Assembly: GCA_002682825.1 (NCBI GenBank)
Contig: NOKP01000016.1
Coordinates: 1,763,660 to 1,827,659 of the forward strand
Source of the DNA: Neonectria sp. B-13
Taxonomy: Eukaryota > Ascomycota > Sordariomycetes > Hypocreales > Nectriaceae
Length of the DNA stretch: 64,000 bases
Direction of reading: 5' to 3'
Each line of letters opens with the position of its first letter. Position 1 is the stretch's first letter. The notes under the pieces are model-generated. The model did no database searches, was not told the DNA's origin, and saw only the letters and a program-made list of their open reading frames with translations. Position numbers and translations under genes: made by a program. Positions 1 through 11,769 of the stretch are shown in pieces.

Positions 1-2060
1 ATCCAAGTATACATTATACTTTTCCTTATCCTTTAAAATTAAAACTTTAATAAAACTATAATAATACATTTAATCAATTAAACTAATTACTATACTCTTC
101 TCTAGAGGTCTTAATTATAACCTAATAGGTCCTTATATTATAACTAGCCTTTCTATAAGTTCTATAGTATCTTTCCCTTAGTAGTATTAACCTCCCTTAA
201 CTACTACTTCTTAATAATTCAGCTACTACCTACATATTAATATCCTTCTAATCTATCTTATCCCTTCCTTTATCTAGAGTTATCTTCCCTCCTTTACATA
301 AGTAGGTTCTTTTCGCTCTATGCTACTTACTAAGAGTCTCATTTGCCTATTAAAGGATCTAGACCTTAGACTTTAATAATACTATCTAATGCATTATTAC
401 CTTTATTCCTTTAGTAAATAACTTAAGTACCTTAAGAATTAATACTAAAGAGCTACTTTAATGCCTTTTTACTTATCTTTTAAGGTATTTAGACTATAAG
501 CTAGCCTTAAGTACTATCTTTAGGGTCTTTAAGACCTAAGGGTTAGGGAGGCTGACCTCTTCTATAGCTAGTGTTGAAGTCTATAGCTATACATTAAGCT
601 TTCTAATGACATTTTCTAGGTCTAAAGGAATAAGCCTAGCCCTCTAAAAACCTCCTTTAATATTGCTCTTTATTATAGTAGCTTTATAGGTAGTATAAAA
701 GGCTAGGAAGAACTCAGTCTTTAAAATATAGGTTATAGAGCATTTGATTAATTGTTCAATTAATTAACTATAGGCCTTTTTGAGCAGCTTAAAGCACTTA
801 ACATCAAGAGGCTAAAGTAGATAAGATAAATAAGATAGTATATAGAGTATAATAATATAGTTCTCTTTATAATATTTCTTAAAGTCAACTAAGTAGTAAC
901 TTTTATGCTTATTAAGGATTAGAAGATAATAGTAATTAGTTAATTAATTCTTTGTATACTAATTAAAGTGCTTAAGCTACTTAAGACCTATTTTATTATT
1001 AGTCTAGCTATTTTAAGTTATTATAATAGCTTAATTACCTAGGAGGTTGCTTTTCTAGTATTAGTTAGTAAAGTGATATTAGCCTATAACTATAATGAAC
1101 GGCTGGATTGTTTAGCCTTTTATATTAATTGCCTAAATAACTATAACCTATTCCTGGTTTCTAGGCTAGACTGATTTCAGGTTTCTATGCCTATCTATAC
1201 CTATAATAACTATTCTGCTTATAATTATACTTATTATAAAGCTAGTCTTATTAAAGTTATAGATATTAGCTAGGTTAATACTATATTTTATGATTATATT
1301 CTCTATGAGCTAGAACTAATTGTAAATAATGGTTAGATCTTTACATTTAGCCCTTTAATAGTTATATTTATAAAAAAAAATATATCTTAAGCTCTAGTTA
1401 TTGCTTAATAAAGTTAGAAGCCTAGTACTTACTAATAGGTAATGCATTATAATTAGTAAGTAGTTAGTTAGCTATTTCTTTAATATTATGCAGTTGCAGG
1501 GGAAATCCTTATGAATCTAGATCAAGAATGAATTGAATAATAATCTTTTCCTCTAGATTGGATAGTTAATGTGATTTTAGGATCTAATTGCATTAAGATT
1601 GGATGCTATTCTGCTAGCAATATAGCCTATGTTCACTAATCTCATAGATGCCTATAGTGCGTTAGATGCTTAGTTTTGGGTTATTTTGAAGGGCTTAAAG
1701 AGCTAGAAGGGTCTTTTGCTTAGTATTTGATTGTAACATACTGAGTTATTGAGGTTTACTTGATTGAATGAGAAGTTAGGTGTAGGGGGGAAAAGTGCAA
1801 CGCATACTTAGATGCGACGTATACTTATCATATACGTTATAATATATAAACACTTTTATAAATACTAAATTAGCTCTTTACTTTTAAGCTATTAATACAC
1901 TTAGTTATATTAAAACTACTTCTTTACTATTACTAAACTATAACCTATATTACTTACTATAATATCCTAATCCGCCAGATTATACACCTCATGCCCCGGA
2001 CCTACCCTATACCCCTATAATAGACTTAACTGTTATATCAAATCTCCTTACAGAGTGATG
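1..2060. repeat. AT-rich, RIP-like degraded repeat island
   Basis: This stretch is strongly AT-rich and contains no open frame of useful length. It is dominated by TA, TTA and CTA words, the residue expected after heavy C-to-T mutation on both strands. Bases about 1780-2060 resemble 47174-47460: both share runs such as taacctatatt, cttactataatat, gacctaccctaga/tacccc and actgttata. The two loci are therefore copies of one dispersed repeat, perhaps an LTR fragment. I cannot assign a transposon family to bases 1-1780. Confidence 0.7.
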
Positions 2061-2128
2061 CATATTTAGTTCACTTGATGTATGCAGTTGTTCTCTCTAA
2101 CGCCGATATGCAGTAGTGTCGGGATTCA

Positions 2129-2142
2129 CGGCCGAAAACCCG
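2129..2142 (+). promoter_or_regulatory. Outlying N3 variant of the cluster motif (CGGCCGAA-N3-CCG)
   Basis: CGGCCGAA AAC CCG, with a three-base instead of a four-base spacer. It lies about 0.5 kb upstream of the truncated dioxygenase pseudogene and could be the remnant of that copy's promoter. The downstream bases (gcaccccat) resemble those after the site at 23973. Confidence 0.35.
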
Positions 2143-2257
2143 CACCCCATTCACCCCTCGGGCTGAGCTCTGATTGGGTGGTGACTCCGGTGAAAGGTCT
2201 GTGGGTGCGAGGTCCTTGACCATGAGTTGTTCAGGGCAAACTACTCTATTATCTGTA

Positions 2258-2520
2258 TGGTATCAGGCAAAAATAACGGCACTGGGTCAGGTTCCGACCA
2301 GGGTTCCGGCCGGGGGTCCGAAAAGTCACGGCCTTCTAACGATTCGCTGAGTAATAGTGATAAATGATTAGCGAGACCACAAAATTATAACGCATCTGTC
2401 GCTATTTTCCAGCATTTCAGGGGCCTTTAGTTACTAAACTTTAGGGCACCTCGCGGGGAGTTAGAAAATTGTTACTTTAATAAGCCCCCGTCCCAGTGCC
2501 CTTACTTGTGCCTGATACCA
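2258..2520. mobile_element. Small inverted-repeat element (MITE-like), TA-flanked
   Basis: A 263-base element whose ends are inverted copies of each other over about 29 bases. The left end begins TGGTATCAGGCA and the right end finishes TGCCTGATACCA; three mismatches occur further in. It is flanked on both sides by TA, the target duplication typical of Tc1/mariner-type elements. It has no coding capacity, so it would be non-autonomous. Confidence 0.75.
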
Positions 2521-2637
2521 TAGTAAACAGACTTGGTACAGGGTAATTACATCAATGTAACAACCCCGATGCAGCACAATCGTTTGCGGTCATGGCTACG
2601 ACTTGGTAGGAAGAGTGGAGTCGTGTAGGAATCTTAC

Positions 2638-3225
2638 CTGATATATGACCAGGAGGAACGAGTGCCGGAACCCCGGAGCCGGTGATATGGAATGTGTGGG
2701 AGGACAAGAAGCGACCGGGCGAATTCCAACGGCCGGACAGGAACATGCTAACCGTGTTGTGCAAATGCAGAACTTGTTCATTGCCAGCTCGCCCGAGCTT
2801 ACAAAAGGAATCAAAGCGCATCACAGCGGCTTCGAAGTTGACGATGTCAGGTTGTCAGATACCATTACCTCATCGCCGAGGATATATCAACGTCTTCGGA
2901 GTCAGAAGACAGGTGCTCGGCAGTAAGGTCTTCGATTACTGATATGTGATGTTGTGCGCCTCGCATGCTGTCAATGTATTATACCCTACGGAATTCTCCT
3001 AATTTCTAACATCCTTGTCCCAGGTTTAACTCGTCTAGGTTCATAGTTGAGCATTGCGTAGACGGCGATCTAGTTAATGGAGACTCCCTGAACGCAAGTG
3101 GGCCTGCCGTCGCTGCTACGGTATCAAGCTGGGGACCTGATATTCCATGTGCCTTCTTCACAAAGCGTCGAGGATCTTCCTGGCGCAACAGATGTGTCGA
3201 GCATTCCGCTCAAGGCTTGATTGAC
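2638..3225 (+). pseudogene. Truncated copy of the extradiol dioxygenase gene
   Basis: This stretch aligns base for base with parts of the intact dioxygenase gene at 25970-27139. The alignment starts at 2638 (matching about 26329), runs through the WEDKKR..GEFQRPD region, then jumps at about 2745 to bases matching about 26680. That removes roughly 230 bases of exon 1 and its donor site. It then follows exon 2, intron 2 and exon 3 to the terminal GCTTGA. The 5' half of the gene is absent, and with it the first metal ligand (the His corresponding to residue 168). The end of exon 2 reads TACTGA, an in-frame stop that also destroys the GT donor. Most differences are C/T or G/A transitions, as RIP would leave. 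It cannot make an active enzyme. Confidence 0.9.
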
Positions 3226-3751
3226 CTCGCGTTTCAGATTGAGCCAAGAGTAGTATCTGACTACTTATATGCCTAGCTGTAGATAGTTGAAGGAGTAGGA
3301 GTGTTCTAAGTTGGAGATCACTGTTAGTCTCCTGAAATCTCTTGGGCCTGAATTTGGGGTGGGGGGGGATTGGTGCGGTCTAACCTGACGCGACTATGAA
3401 ATAGATATAATGGCATCTTGGCTCGGAGATGAAGAAGTGAGTGATGGGACGTGCCCATGGGATCCGGTTCCAACAGGCCTCATGGGAACGCTCGGCGCCG
3501 GTTGCCCGAGCTTGAATGGCAACGCAGCTCTGAGAATCAAGTGGCCGTACTTAGCGATGTATTATCATGCGGCAGTTCATGTACTAATATAATAAGAATC
3601 AAGCGCAGGGTTGCCTTTTTTTTTTGCGCAGCTCTCTATTTGCGGGTCCTCATCACAGCGGAATTCCGGCCACACAAACTGCAAACAAATCCCGTCTTTC
3701 ATTGCACTTGGCCTCTGTGTCTCTAGGAGTTGGGTGTTTTGTGGTGTCTTC
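3226..3751. other. Intergenic, no gene seen
   Basis: Moderate GC sequence with poly-G (about 3358-3369) and poly-T (about 3615-3625) tracts and only short frames (up to 91 codons) without recognisable domains or a convincing start context. Confidence 0.5.
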
Positions 3752-4037
3752 CCCAGGTCACCCTTACTAACACAACACGATAGCTTTGTTTACGTTTTTA
3801 AAGCTTTTTTATTATTTGATATATTATAGAAATAAAAGGTTTCATTTTGTAAAGATAATAAGATAGTATTATAAAGAGTATTACACATACTTTAGTTTTA
3901 CTTTTATATTCATAGACTATATTTATAATACTTAATATAAGCCTTTTACTATTAATATCTACTATGACCTTAAATTTATCTTTATTTAAAAACCCTACTC
4001 TATATATTATACTACTGTGTTAATGAGGGTGACCTGG
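3752..4037. mobile_element. Second small inverted-repeat element, AT-rich core
   Basis: Bases 3752-3774 (cccaggtcacccttactaac plus aca) are the inverted copy of 4015-4037, with 21 of 23 positions matching. The roughly 240-base core is very AT-rich and has no coding frame. The structure is that of a non-autonomous DNA transposon remnant. The ends differ from those of the element at 2258, so it is a different family. Confidence 0.7.
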
Positions 4038-4125
4038 GAGAGACACAGCTAAAGGCTTCTAGGTGCGAGTATATGGGGAATACGTCAGGGAACGGCATGT
4101 ACCGGGTTTCTTGAACTGTTCATCA

Positions 4126-4395
4126 TCAGAATGAATAAGACGTGGTCTCTTTAAAACAGGGAGTCTCAATCTTAGAGGAGTCGACCCATGTCGAGACGGC
4201 AACATCGACAACAGCGTGGATTCTCAAGCGCGGCATCGCATGATTAATCATAAAGTTCAACAGTGGATGCCGCTGCCTAAGGAGAATTGGACGGTAATTG
4301 GATTCATTGACCAAGAATTTGGCCCCCTTGTAATACAGAAACTGAACCTCGGCGAGAGCGTCCACAATGCGGTATTTGGAGTTGGCTAGAACTCA
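4126..4395 (-). CDS. Unrecognised short frame downstream of P450 gene 1, possibly a gene remnant
   Basis: An open stretch of about 85 codons reads on the minus strand with a protein-like composition (around VDALAEVQFLYYKGAKF and RPILLRQRHPLLNFM). No ATG opens it; the track start is a GTG. I see no splice arrangement joining it to the P450 gene, whose stop is at 4459. It may be the last exon of a decayed gene or a chance frame. I do not recognise the family. Confidence 0.2.
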
Positions 4396-4458
4396 TCTAG
4401 AGCTTGCGCGTCGGGATATCTATCAGTAGAGCTTTGTGCTTTACACTATGATGAATCA

Positions 4459-6245
4459 CTACCTTGCTTTTCGATTCGCGCCTTCAGGTCCATATCGCGA
4501 CCTAGCGCTAACATATACCTCAAACCCAACTGGCTTTACGAACCAGCAATTCCTAGTTACCCACGGAGCGTCCTTGCGAAGCTCAAAGTCAAACTCGTGA
4601 AGTAGTCGAGGGATAAGTTTGGAGATCTCCAAGGTGGAAATGTGTCTTCCGATGCATGTGCGCGAACCTAAGCCGAACTGTAAACGAGTCAGACGCCTGA
4701 TACATATGCAGGAAAGTTAGTCTGTGGTGATCAATAGCTTACAGGCATCCAGTGTCGACTCATGGTAGATAGACGATCGGCATCTGTTGTCAACCATCGC
4801 TCCGGCCTGAACACGTCGGCGTCTTCGCCGAAAATGGAAGGGTTATGATGCTCAACCCAACTGTTGATACCCACGATAGTCTGACAGCATCAAGAGTTAG
4901 TGTAATAGGTTTGTATATCATTTCTGTCTAACTTACCCCTGCCGGAAAGAATTTCCCACAAATGGTCGCGCCCCCTTCAGGTACGACTCTCTCCAGGGGA
5001 AGGCCGGTTGCTGGGTGTAGTCTGAGGCCTTCTTTGATGACTGCCTGAAGAAATGGGAGCCCGAGGCTTTCTTGAAAGCTGACGCGTTTCAAAGGACCAC
5101 TTTGCTTAGAGAAAAACTCATCAATCTCCTGGCGTAGCTTTTTCAATTTCTCCGGAGAACGGAGGAGCTGATATAGAATTGCACTGAGACTGATGGCTGT
5201 GGTATCTGAGCCTGCAACCATATTTGACACACAGCCTGCAAGAACGTGGTACTGTGTAAATGGCGAGTTGCCCTCCGAATGCTTTACAAGGAACCTTGAA
5301 AGAAGGTCCATCGTACTAGACTGGCCGGCAAGATACTCAGGATCTTCAGTGGCCACTGCCTTTGGCTTGGAACGATGCTCCGCCAGACATTGCTTAGTGA
5401 ATTCGACGATATATGTCCTGCCTGTACCACGCTTTCCGAGCCGACTCCTGATAGGCGCGAGGTATGGGTGAAGATGCGAGTACACGCCAACCATAGTTGC
5501 GTACCATAGATGGTTTTCGAGGTTCTTGATGATTTCTCCGATGTCCTGCCCTTGATCAAGGAAACCCAGTCGCTTGGAGTAGGTAATCATTCCGATTACG
5601 TCAAAGGCGTAGCATTGGAACCAATGTCCCATGTCAACAGGCTCGGCCGCATTTCGTCTGCCGCTCATCTGCCAGAGCCTTTGTGTAAACAGATCTGCGC
5701 ATTCGTCGACGTAGCGTTCGTAGTGCACTAGCGAAGACATGCTGTACATGCTTTGGTAGAGGCGACGATTGGTACCGTGACGCTTCTCGTCCCGGTCTGA
5801 GAAGATGGACCATTGATGTGGGTTTGGGTCGCCCCAAGAGTTGTACCAAGACGACTTTGAGAATGCATGGCCGTGTGCATAGATGACTTTGGCAGCGAGA
5901 GGGTCACATATGCTGTATCTGTTTGGGCCATACCGTACGATTGGCCCTTGCTCACAGGGTCAGTCTCGTGGTTCTAAGATGGCCAGAAAATGTCATGGCA
6001 GATGGAATCGCGCGATAAGCAATGGGGTGTTGATGAGACTACCTACCGTATTTCCGGTGGAGAGCAATGTTATCCCACTCGAAATGGCCTTTGTTAATCC
6101 GCCAAGCGTACCACAGGTCAGTAAACCGCGCGAGATAAGGACCAGGAACTGATGCTAGTGGGGAAAACAAGGTGCGATAGATCTTGATTAAGAACTGGAC
6201 CGCGATAAGAAGCGCAGGGGCAGCGAAAAGAAGATAGGGGTGCAT
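4459..6245 (-). CDS. Cytochrome P450 monooxygenase 1 (pisatin-demethylase/benzoate-hydroxylase-like)
   Basis: Four exons (6245-6047, 5946-4937, 4880-4743, 4677-4459) join in frame to about 521 residues, a normal length for a fungal microsomal P450. The N-terminus is a membrane anchor (YLLFAAPALLIAVQFLI) followed by a proline-rich hinge (VPGPYL). Further on are the I-helix oxygen-binding motif AGSDTT, the K-helix ExxR (EGLR), the PERW motif (FRPERW) and the haem loop FGLGSRTCIG with Cys about 457. The overall pattern resembles the large fungal group around pisatin demethylase and benzoate 4-hydroxylase; the substrate is unknown. It is divergent from the Rieske gene, and the shared promoter carries two exact copies of the cluster motif, so joint regulation is likely. 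Expected location is the ER membrane. Confidence 0.9.
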
Positions 6246-6540
6246 TGTTCCGACTGCCGCGAATATAAACGGGCGCTCTGTAGATTCAGAATCAAAGGCG
6301 CATGATTCCTATCAGAGCAGTCTAGTCTTGGAAGATAGTCTCCCAGGTTTAACCAAAGGCGACGACGCGAGTCTCAAGCCCGCGATGGTAAGTCTAGGCT
6401 AGTTCCGGAACTAAGAGCCGGGCTTAAGCCATTCCCAGATAGCCTTATCTCCGTTCTGGAGTTAGATCCCATTAAGATTTGCCGAGTCCACAGCCCACCT
6501 CGCCGCTTCACTCCGCACGCCCGAGGCTTGTCCAGAATTA

Positions 6541-6609
6541 CGGACCGTTCGGCCGCGACTCGAGTCGGGCGCTTTGCCGCTCCATGAACTCGTACGGAAC
6601 TTTCGGCCG
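6541..6609 (-). promoter_or_regulatory. Two exact CGGCCGAA-N4-CCG sites in the P450-1/Rieske divergent promoter
   Basis: Read on the minus strand, 6541-6555 is CGGCCGAACGGTCCG and 6595-6609 is CGGCCGAAAGTTCCG. Both keep the same eight-base core, a four-base spacer and CCG. They lie in the 542-base region between the starts of two divergent genes. CGG/CCG half-sites at fixed spacing are the usual target of Zn2Cys6 regulators. Confidence 0.75.
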
Positions 6610-6787
6610 GGCAGCGGAGCTGGTTCTATCAACGAGACTCGTAGTCACCGTACGGTTATCGAAGGAACGGCGTCGGGCCGGAACCTATGATTAATGAGCA
6701 CAAAATCTTGTGTCATTACACTTCGTGGCGCGAGTAATCCTTCTCTGGAGACAACCTCAGTTGCCGAGAAAACAAAATCAGTTCAAT

Positions 6788-8137
6788 ATGCAGAGCACTC
6801 TTCCAGCATCTTGGTATCGCGAGCCAGCTTTTTACCAACTGGAGCGACGCGCCATATTCAGTAAATCATGGATCTTGATCTCTCACACTCACCAATTTAA
6901 TGAGCCTGGCAAATATGCCCGGTATGAAATGGCTGGCTATCCATTTTTCGTCATCAGGGATCGTGCCGGCAACATTAACGCCTTCCTCAATATTTGTCGT
7001 CACAGAGCCTTCCCGATTGTTCATGAGGATCAAGGAAAGGTCATGGTCCTCTCGTGTAAATATCATGGTATGAGTCGCATAGAATCCGAAACCTTGATGC
7101 ACTGGCTGACAAGAACGTTGTGGTAGGATGGTCGTACGGTATGAATGGGAACTTGGCCAAGGCTCCTCGATTCGACAAAGTGGACGAGTTCAAAAAGGAG
7201 GACTACAAACTGTACAAGGTGCATACTCATGTCGACAGTCTTGGGTTCCTCTGGGTCAACCTGGATTCGGCCGAGCAGCCAACATTGAGCTGGGAGGAGC
7301 AGTTCGGGGGTGTCGACAAGCAGCCCCGGCTGGAGAATTTTGACATGAGCAACTACGAGTACGACCATACCTGGTCCATGGAAGGCAAGTTCAACTGGAA
7401 GACTCTCATTGAGAACTACAACGAGGTTCGTACATCACTAGCGCAACATGTTAGCTCTTAGCTTACTGACAGCGGCAGTGCTACCATTGTCCCACGGCAC
7501 ATCCAGGTCTTGCACCCTTTTTTCAAAACAACAGACAAATGGTATACGGTTGCAACAAGTACTGGGTTGAACATCTTGGTGGTAAGGGAGAAGAGCGATC
7601 CAGCTCGGTCAGCCCAACGTACATGTTCCCGAACGCTTCGGTCACTTTGACGTGAGTCTATGGATAAATCGGTGCCTTTTTTCCATGAAATAAGCTAACA
7701 GGTCTTACAGCCCCATCTTCTTCTACATGATGTCTATCGTTCCAACCTCGGCAACCACCAGCTTGATGCGCTATGAAGTGTATCGTTCCAAGACTGCAAC
7801 GCCAGAGCAACTGAAGGAGAAACTGGACTTCTTCAGCCAAGTCGAGGCGGAGGACAAGTGGCTCGCCAACGGAACACAGTCCAATCTGAACACGGACACT
7901 TACACGACCGGGCCATTCCACCCCGATGTTGAACAGGGAGTCACCTACGTCAAGGGGCTGGTAAAGACGATGCTGCACGAGCACGTGGCCGAGGAGAAGA
8001 AGCGCGGTTCGGAGTGGTGGCCCGCTCGCAGAGCTCCGGTCCAGGCGTCTACGGAGGAGGATGAGGCCTTCTGTCGTGGTGTTTGTGAGAACTCTACTCT
8101 CAATGGGAACAGCGCTACCGAAGGTCTGTCATGGTAG
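6788..8137 (+). CDS. Rieske [2Fe-2S] non-haem iron oxygenase, alpha-subunit type
   Basis: Exons 6788-7067, 7127-7425, 7479-7651 and 7711-8137 give about 392 residues. I chose the ATG at 6788 because the open frame upstream (from 6710) has no family-like sequence. The Rieske cluster ligands are C70-x-H72 (CRHRAFP) and C90-x2-H93 (CKYHGWSYG). The mononuclear-iron site is in [11 protein letters not shown], with His about 196 and 201. This order is that of choline-monooxygenase-like and aromatic-ring oxygenase alpha subunits. No beta subunit or dedicated reductase is present nearby, so electrons must come from elsewhere. The flavin-reductase-like protein at 12284 is a candidate only by position. 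The likely role is hydroxylation, demethylation or ring activation of the cluster substrate. Confidence 0.9.
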
Positions 8138-8690
8138 TTCAGGCGGTGTCATGTATGTTCGGGCAGCCAGATCGTAGCATTGTCTTGAAATGAATTTCCT
8201 AACCTATCTAATTGTCTGATTCCTGGGCCACCATTGTCTCTTCTTATTTTATCTTACAACTCAGACATTTTGGAATTGTGTGGAATGGCTAATTATTATT
8301 GAATGATTATATATCGCCCCGGAACAAACATACTTTCCTTGCCGAACTTAGTGGTCATACTTTGGACATGAGAAGAGCAATCAAGTGTGCATTCGTTTGC
8401 TGTGGCGTTACGACGATGCTAAACGATGTACTATAACATGCTTGCCATCACGTTCTCGTTTTCTTGATCATTACAAATGGATATATCAAAGCAACTTCGT
8501 AGATGAAACAGAACTCTTTTCACACCGGAGACGCACCATAAATCATACTACGCAACAACGCAACTAGTTCCAGTGATTTTCATACTTGTATCTCAACAGG
8601 CGTGCATAAATGTCAGTTCTTGTCTCCCATCGCTCTGTCCACTTAATTCTCTACTCCCTTGCCCTTATTCTGATAGCATATCCTTCTGGC
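8138..8690. other. Convergent 3' intergenic region
   Basis: This stretch lies between the ends of the Rieske gene and P450 gene 2. It is AT-leaning sequence as expected for two 3' UTRs. I see no gene, RNA or repeat in it. Confidence 0.5.
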
Positions 8691-10454
8691 TCAGACATTC
8701 GAAGTCTTCTCCGAATGCGCGATAGGCATGTCGAGGGAAACTGACTGGGCGCTCTCAAAGGTGACCTTCGTCTCTGCGTCGTACGCGTGCAATTCTGAGC
8801 GCGCGTCTTCAGCCCCTTGCTTGACCAAGCTTGCAATGGTTGTGGATCTGGGCAGGAACCGAACTTTGAACGGTAAGGGACGGTTCACCTGAGAAACAGT
8901 GTAGGCGTCTGCATCCAGGGTGACCTCATTTCCCTGTTCATTCACTTGTTAGCTCAACGCCTAAGGGATCATATCATGGTTCAAGAACGCTCACCTCATC
9001 ATCTAACCCAACACGGATATGGAACGCCCAAAGAAGGGAAACGATAGTAAAGTACAGACTCTGTTGCGCCAATGCTTCTCCACTGCACACACGCCGTCCC
9101 CAGCCAAACGTGTTGTGACCCCTCTTATTAGGGTAGGCTGGTCGGTCGAAACCGTCCAGGAAGCGCTCCGGCCAGAACCTCTGCGGCTGGGGATACTCTC
9201 GCGGGTTGCGTGAAACAGCATACAGGTTACCGATGATGGCGGTTCCTTTCGGGAAGAAGAATCCGTTGTAGATATCATCCTCGGTTGGGGCATGGGGAGG
9301 GCCACCGAGGGCAAAGGCAGGCCGCCACCTCAGTGTCTCATTGATAATCGCAGCCAAATATGGGAGGTTGTCTTCGTCAGACCAGTCCGGATAGCGGTTT
9401 TGGCCGATGACACGATCGATTTCCTCCTGAGCCTTCTTCTGGACGTCTTGATTAAGACACATGGCCAAGACAAATGTCAACATCGTACTGGTCGTAGTAT
9501 CAACTCCGGCACCAATGAAATTGCCTGTCAGGTTCGAGATCTCGACCTTGCTGAGGCCATGCTCTTCCTTTTCCTTCAGAAGCCGCTTCGCAAAGTTGTC
9601 CTGTGTTGCCTCGGCACCTTCGACCGATAAGGCGTAGAAGTATTTGTTCGAGGTGTCGGCGAGCTTCCTCAGCTGGTTTGGAAGCGAGTTCAGCCATGAA
9701 GGGAACGAAGCAAGCACCGGGATAGCTTCGGTATAGGTTTTCCCAGGGAATCCTAGATTTGCACTTCCAACAAATGCCTGGGCAACCTTGAGGACATTGT
9801 CAGTTTCACTACCGATTCGTCGGCCCCAGGCGATGATGGACACAATGGAGACGGTGAATCGCAAAGCACCCTCAACGAATCTGCCGGGGTCATTCAGACA
9901 CTCCTGGATAAAAAGCTTGGCTTCATTTGCTTGGACAGGTCGGTATGTTTGGACGGTCTGGGCGTTGGCAGCAGAGTGCTAAATGACGCACGAAAATTAA
10001 CTTAGTATGGGAAATACCAGCCTGAGAGACTGCTACTTACCGTCAGTCGGCGGTGCAAACGCCACTGCTCCCCATATGCTAGGCCGGCTTGATTGAACTT
10101 GTTGAGTCCGAAGATCTTGCCGGTGAGTGTCTTGACTGCTCTGGAGGAGTAGATATTCGCCCGCTTATCACAGAGGTTGGACATGGACCAGGCGTCATTG
10201 CAAATGATCACCGGGGTATGTCCATCCCAGATCGTGATGATGGGGCTCTGGTATTTGAACGACCATTCCTCGAACTTCTTCCACTGTCTAGAGTTGGGAA
10301 TTTGAAAGATGTTGCCGAATAGAGGAAGCGGAAAAGGACCTGGTGCCATTCGCTTTCTAAGTCGCAGGACGCGGACGTAATCCACGAGGACATAGACCAC
10401 TCCGTAAGCCACAATGGCTACGGCCATGACAATAGGCAAGGCGAGTAGAAGCAT
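8691..10454 (-). CDS. Cytochrome P450 monooxygenase 2 (O-methylsterigmatocystin-oxidoreductase-like)
   Basis: Three exons (10454-10041, 9978-8995, 8933-8691) join in phase 0 to about 546 residues. The introns are 62 and 61 bases. Features in order are an N-terminal membrane helix, the hinge APGPFPLPLFGN, a WRLHRR segment, the I-helix GAGVDTTTST, the K-helix ExxR (ETLRWRP), a WPERF motif and the haem loop FGWGRRVCSG with Cys about 436. The sequence pattern fits the fungal CYP64-like group, named for aflatoxin-pathway O-methylsterigmatocystin oxidoreductase; members act on many aromatic substrates. No toxin pathway is visible here. An N3 variant of the cluster motif lies about 390 bases upstream of the start. 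Confidence 0.9.
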
Positions 10455-10844
10455 GATTTCTTGCGTTTGTTGCTAGGGCACTGATGGAATGGAACTAAGA
10501 GTGAGTCCCTCTTTTTAGGGCAAATGGTAGGTGGTATGGCAATTACCGAATCGTAGAGGGAAAGGATCGCAAGAAAGGTAAGCAAGGAGAAGTCAAGCTC
10601 AATGTGCAGCGACAGAGCCAAGTCCATCAAAATTGAGCTGATTTATGGATATGTGCCGGTCTTGTTCCCTGGTATCTATCCCTAAGCCGGCCGGCCGGTG
10701 CCATCCGCTATTCCCACATCGGATTGGGCAGAGTGAAGCAGAACGGGGACAAGAAGCGACACACCGCGGGCGCGAGGCGTCGTCGGGAAATCTGATAGCG
10801 GCGCACCTCCGGGCTAGAGAGATTTCTCGGTATTCAAACCCCGC

Positions 10845-10858
10845 CGGCCGAAACTCCG
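10845..10858 (+). promoter_or_regulatory. N3 variant of the cluster motif upstream of P450 gene 2
   Basis: CGGCCGAA ACT CCG. The eight-base core is exact but the spacer is three bases. It lies in the 683-base region between the P450-2 start (10454) and the cupin 3' end (11138), where no other gene is visible. Confidence 0.5.
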
Positions 10859-11137
10859 GTCCCCCTGCTGCTTCAGGAAGTGGCACAGGAAAACTCGTGT
10901 CAGATGAGAAAGCCGTCTTAGCTCCGGGATTACAAACTAAGTGCGAGCATGATGTAGAAAGAGGTACGGTCACTTAAGCAAACGATGTTGCCTTGAATCC
11001 CAGTTTGTTCCGCGGCAATCTTCATGGTAGACTATTCAGACTCGTGTATTAGGTCTATCTAACCGTGGGCTCACATCCTAGATCCTGAGGTGATGAGTGA
11101 ACTCTGCCCGGCTCATGGTCCCAACAGAGCGGCTGAA

Positions 11138-11769
11138 CTACTTATTCTCCGACTTTTGGTACTTTTTGGGCACTGGCAGCGTGGCGTAATTTGACATAGC
11201 ATCCAAGTGCTCCTTTGGCGAGATGGGTTTGCCCTCCTGCACGTACGTGCCCAACAGCTTGAAGTAGTTGATGTAGTAAGCCGGAGTGTAGGTGTTGAAG
11301 AACTTGGCCTCCTGGTCAGTTGGGTTGCTGAAGGTATGCGGCGCTCGAACGGGCACCGTCACGTAGTCGCCTTCTTTCGCGTCGATAATATCCTCAGTGC
11401 CATCTGCCTTCGGCAGGTGATAGCGGATGGTCCCCTTGGTTGTCAAGAAGGTCTCGTCGTGCATTTCATGCCAGTGAGCCGGCGGCCCCATGAGTCCAGG
11501 CGGAAGAGTGAACTCGGCCGCGCCGATGCGGTTGTCTTTAACCGAGAGATTGCAAGTAAGCTTCTGTCTTACTAACCACTAAAGCCGGCTCGGAATGCAG
11601 GCTTGTAAAGTTGACCAAACTCACCTGTCCGGGTACCATCTTCCAGCACGCGACAAGTGATGACCCCGAGTTTGATAACCTCGCCAGTCTTGGCTGGCAC
11701 GAAGTTTACCGGGATACCGCCCGTGGGGATATCGCGGCCAGGGCCGAGCTCAACATCATCATCCTCCAT
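11138..11769 (-). CDS. Cupin-domain protein (quercetinase-like single cupin)
   Basis: Exons 11769-11625 and 11571-11138 give about 192 residues. The cupin metal motif is clear: HWHEMHDETF supplies HxH and Glu, followed by TTKGTIRYHL. The second motif (VPVRAPHTFSNP) supplies the last His. These are the ligands that hold iron, manganese or another metal in cupin dioxygenases and isomerases. Fungal single-cupin proteins of this kind are often named quercetin 2,3-dioxygenase-like, but the real substrate is not predictable. The gene is divergent from the flavin-reductase-like gene at 12284, with a near-consensus cluster site between them. The small cytosolic size and lack of a signal peptide fit an intracellular catabolic role. 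Confidence 0.85.

Noticed and set aside
1..2060. A centromere or telomere end
   Set aside because: There is no telomeric repeat, and the AT-rich stretch resembles other mutated repeat islands in the same window.
8691..10454. P450 gene 2 as part of an aflatoxin-type pathway
   Set aside because: Similarity is only at the level of the broad P450 group; none of the other pathway genes is present.
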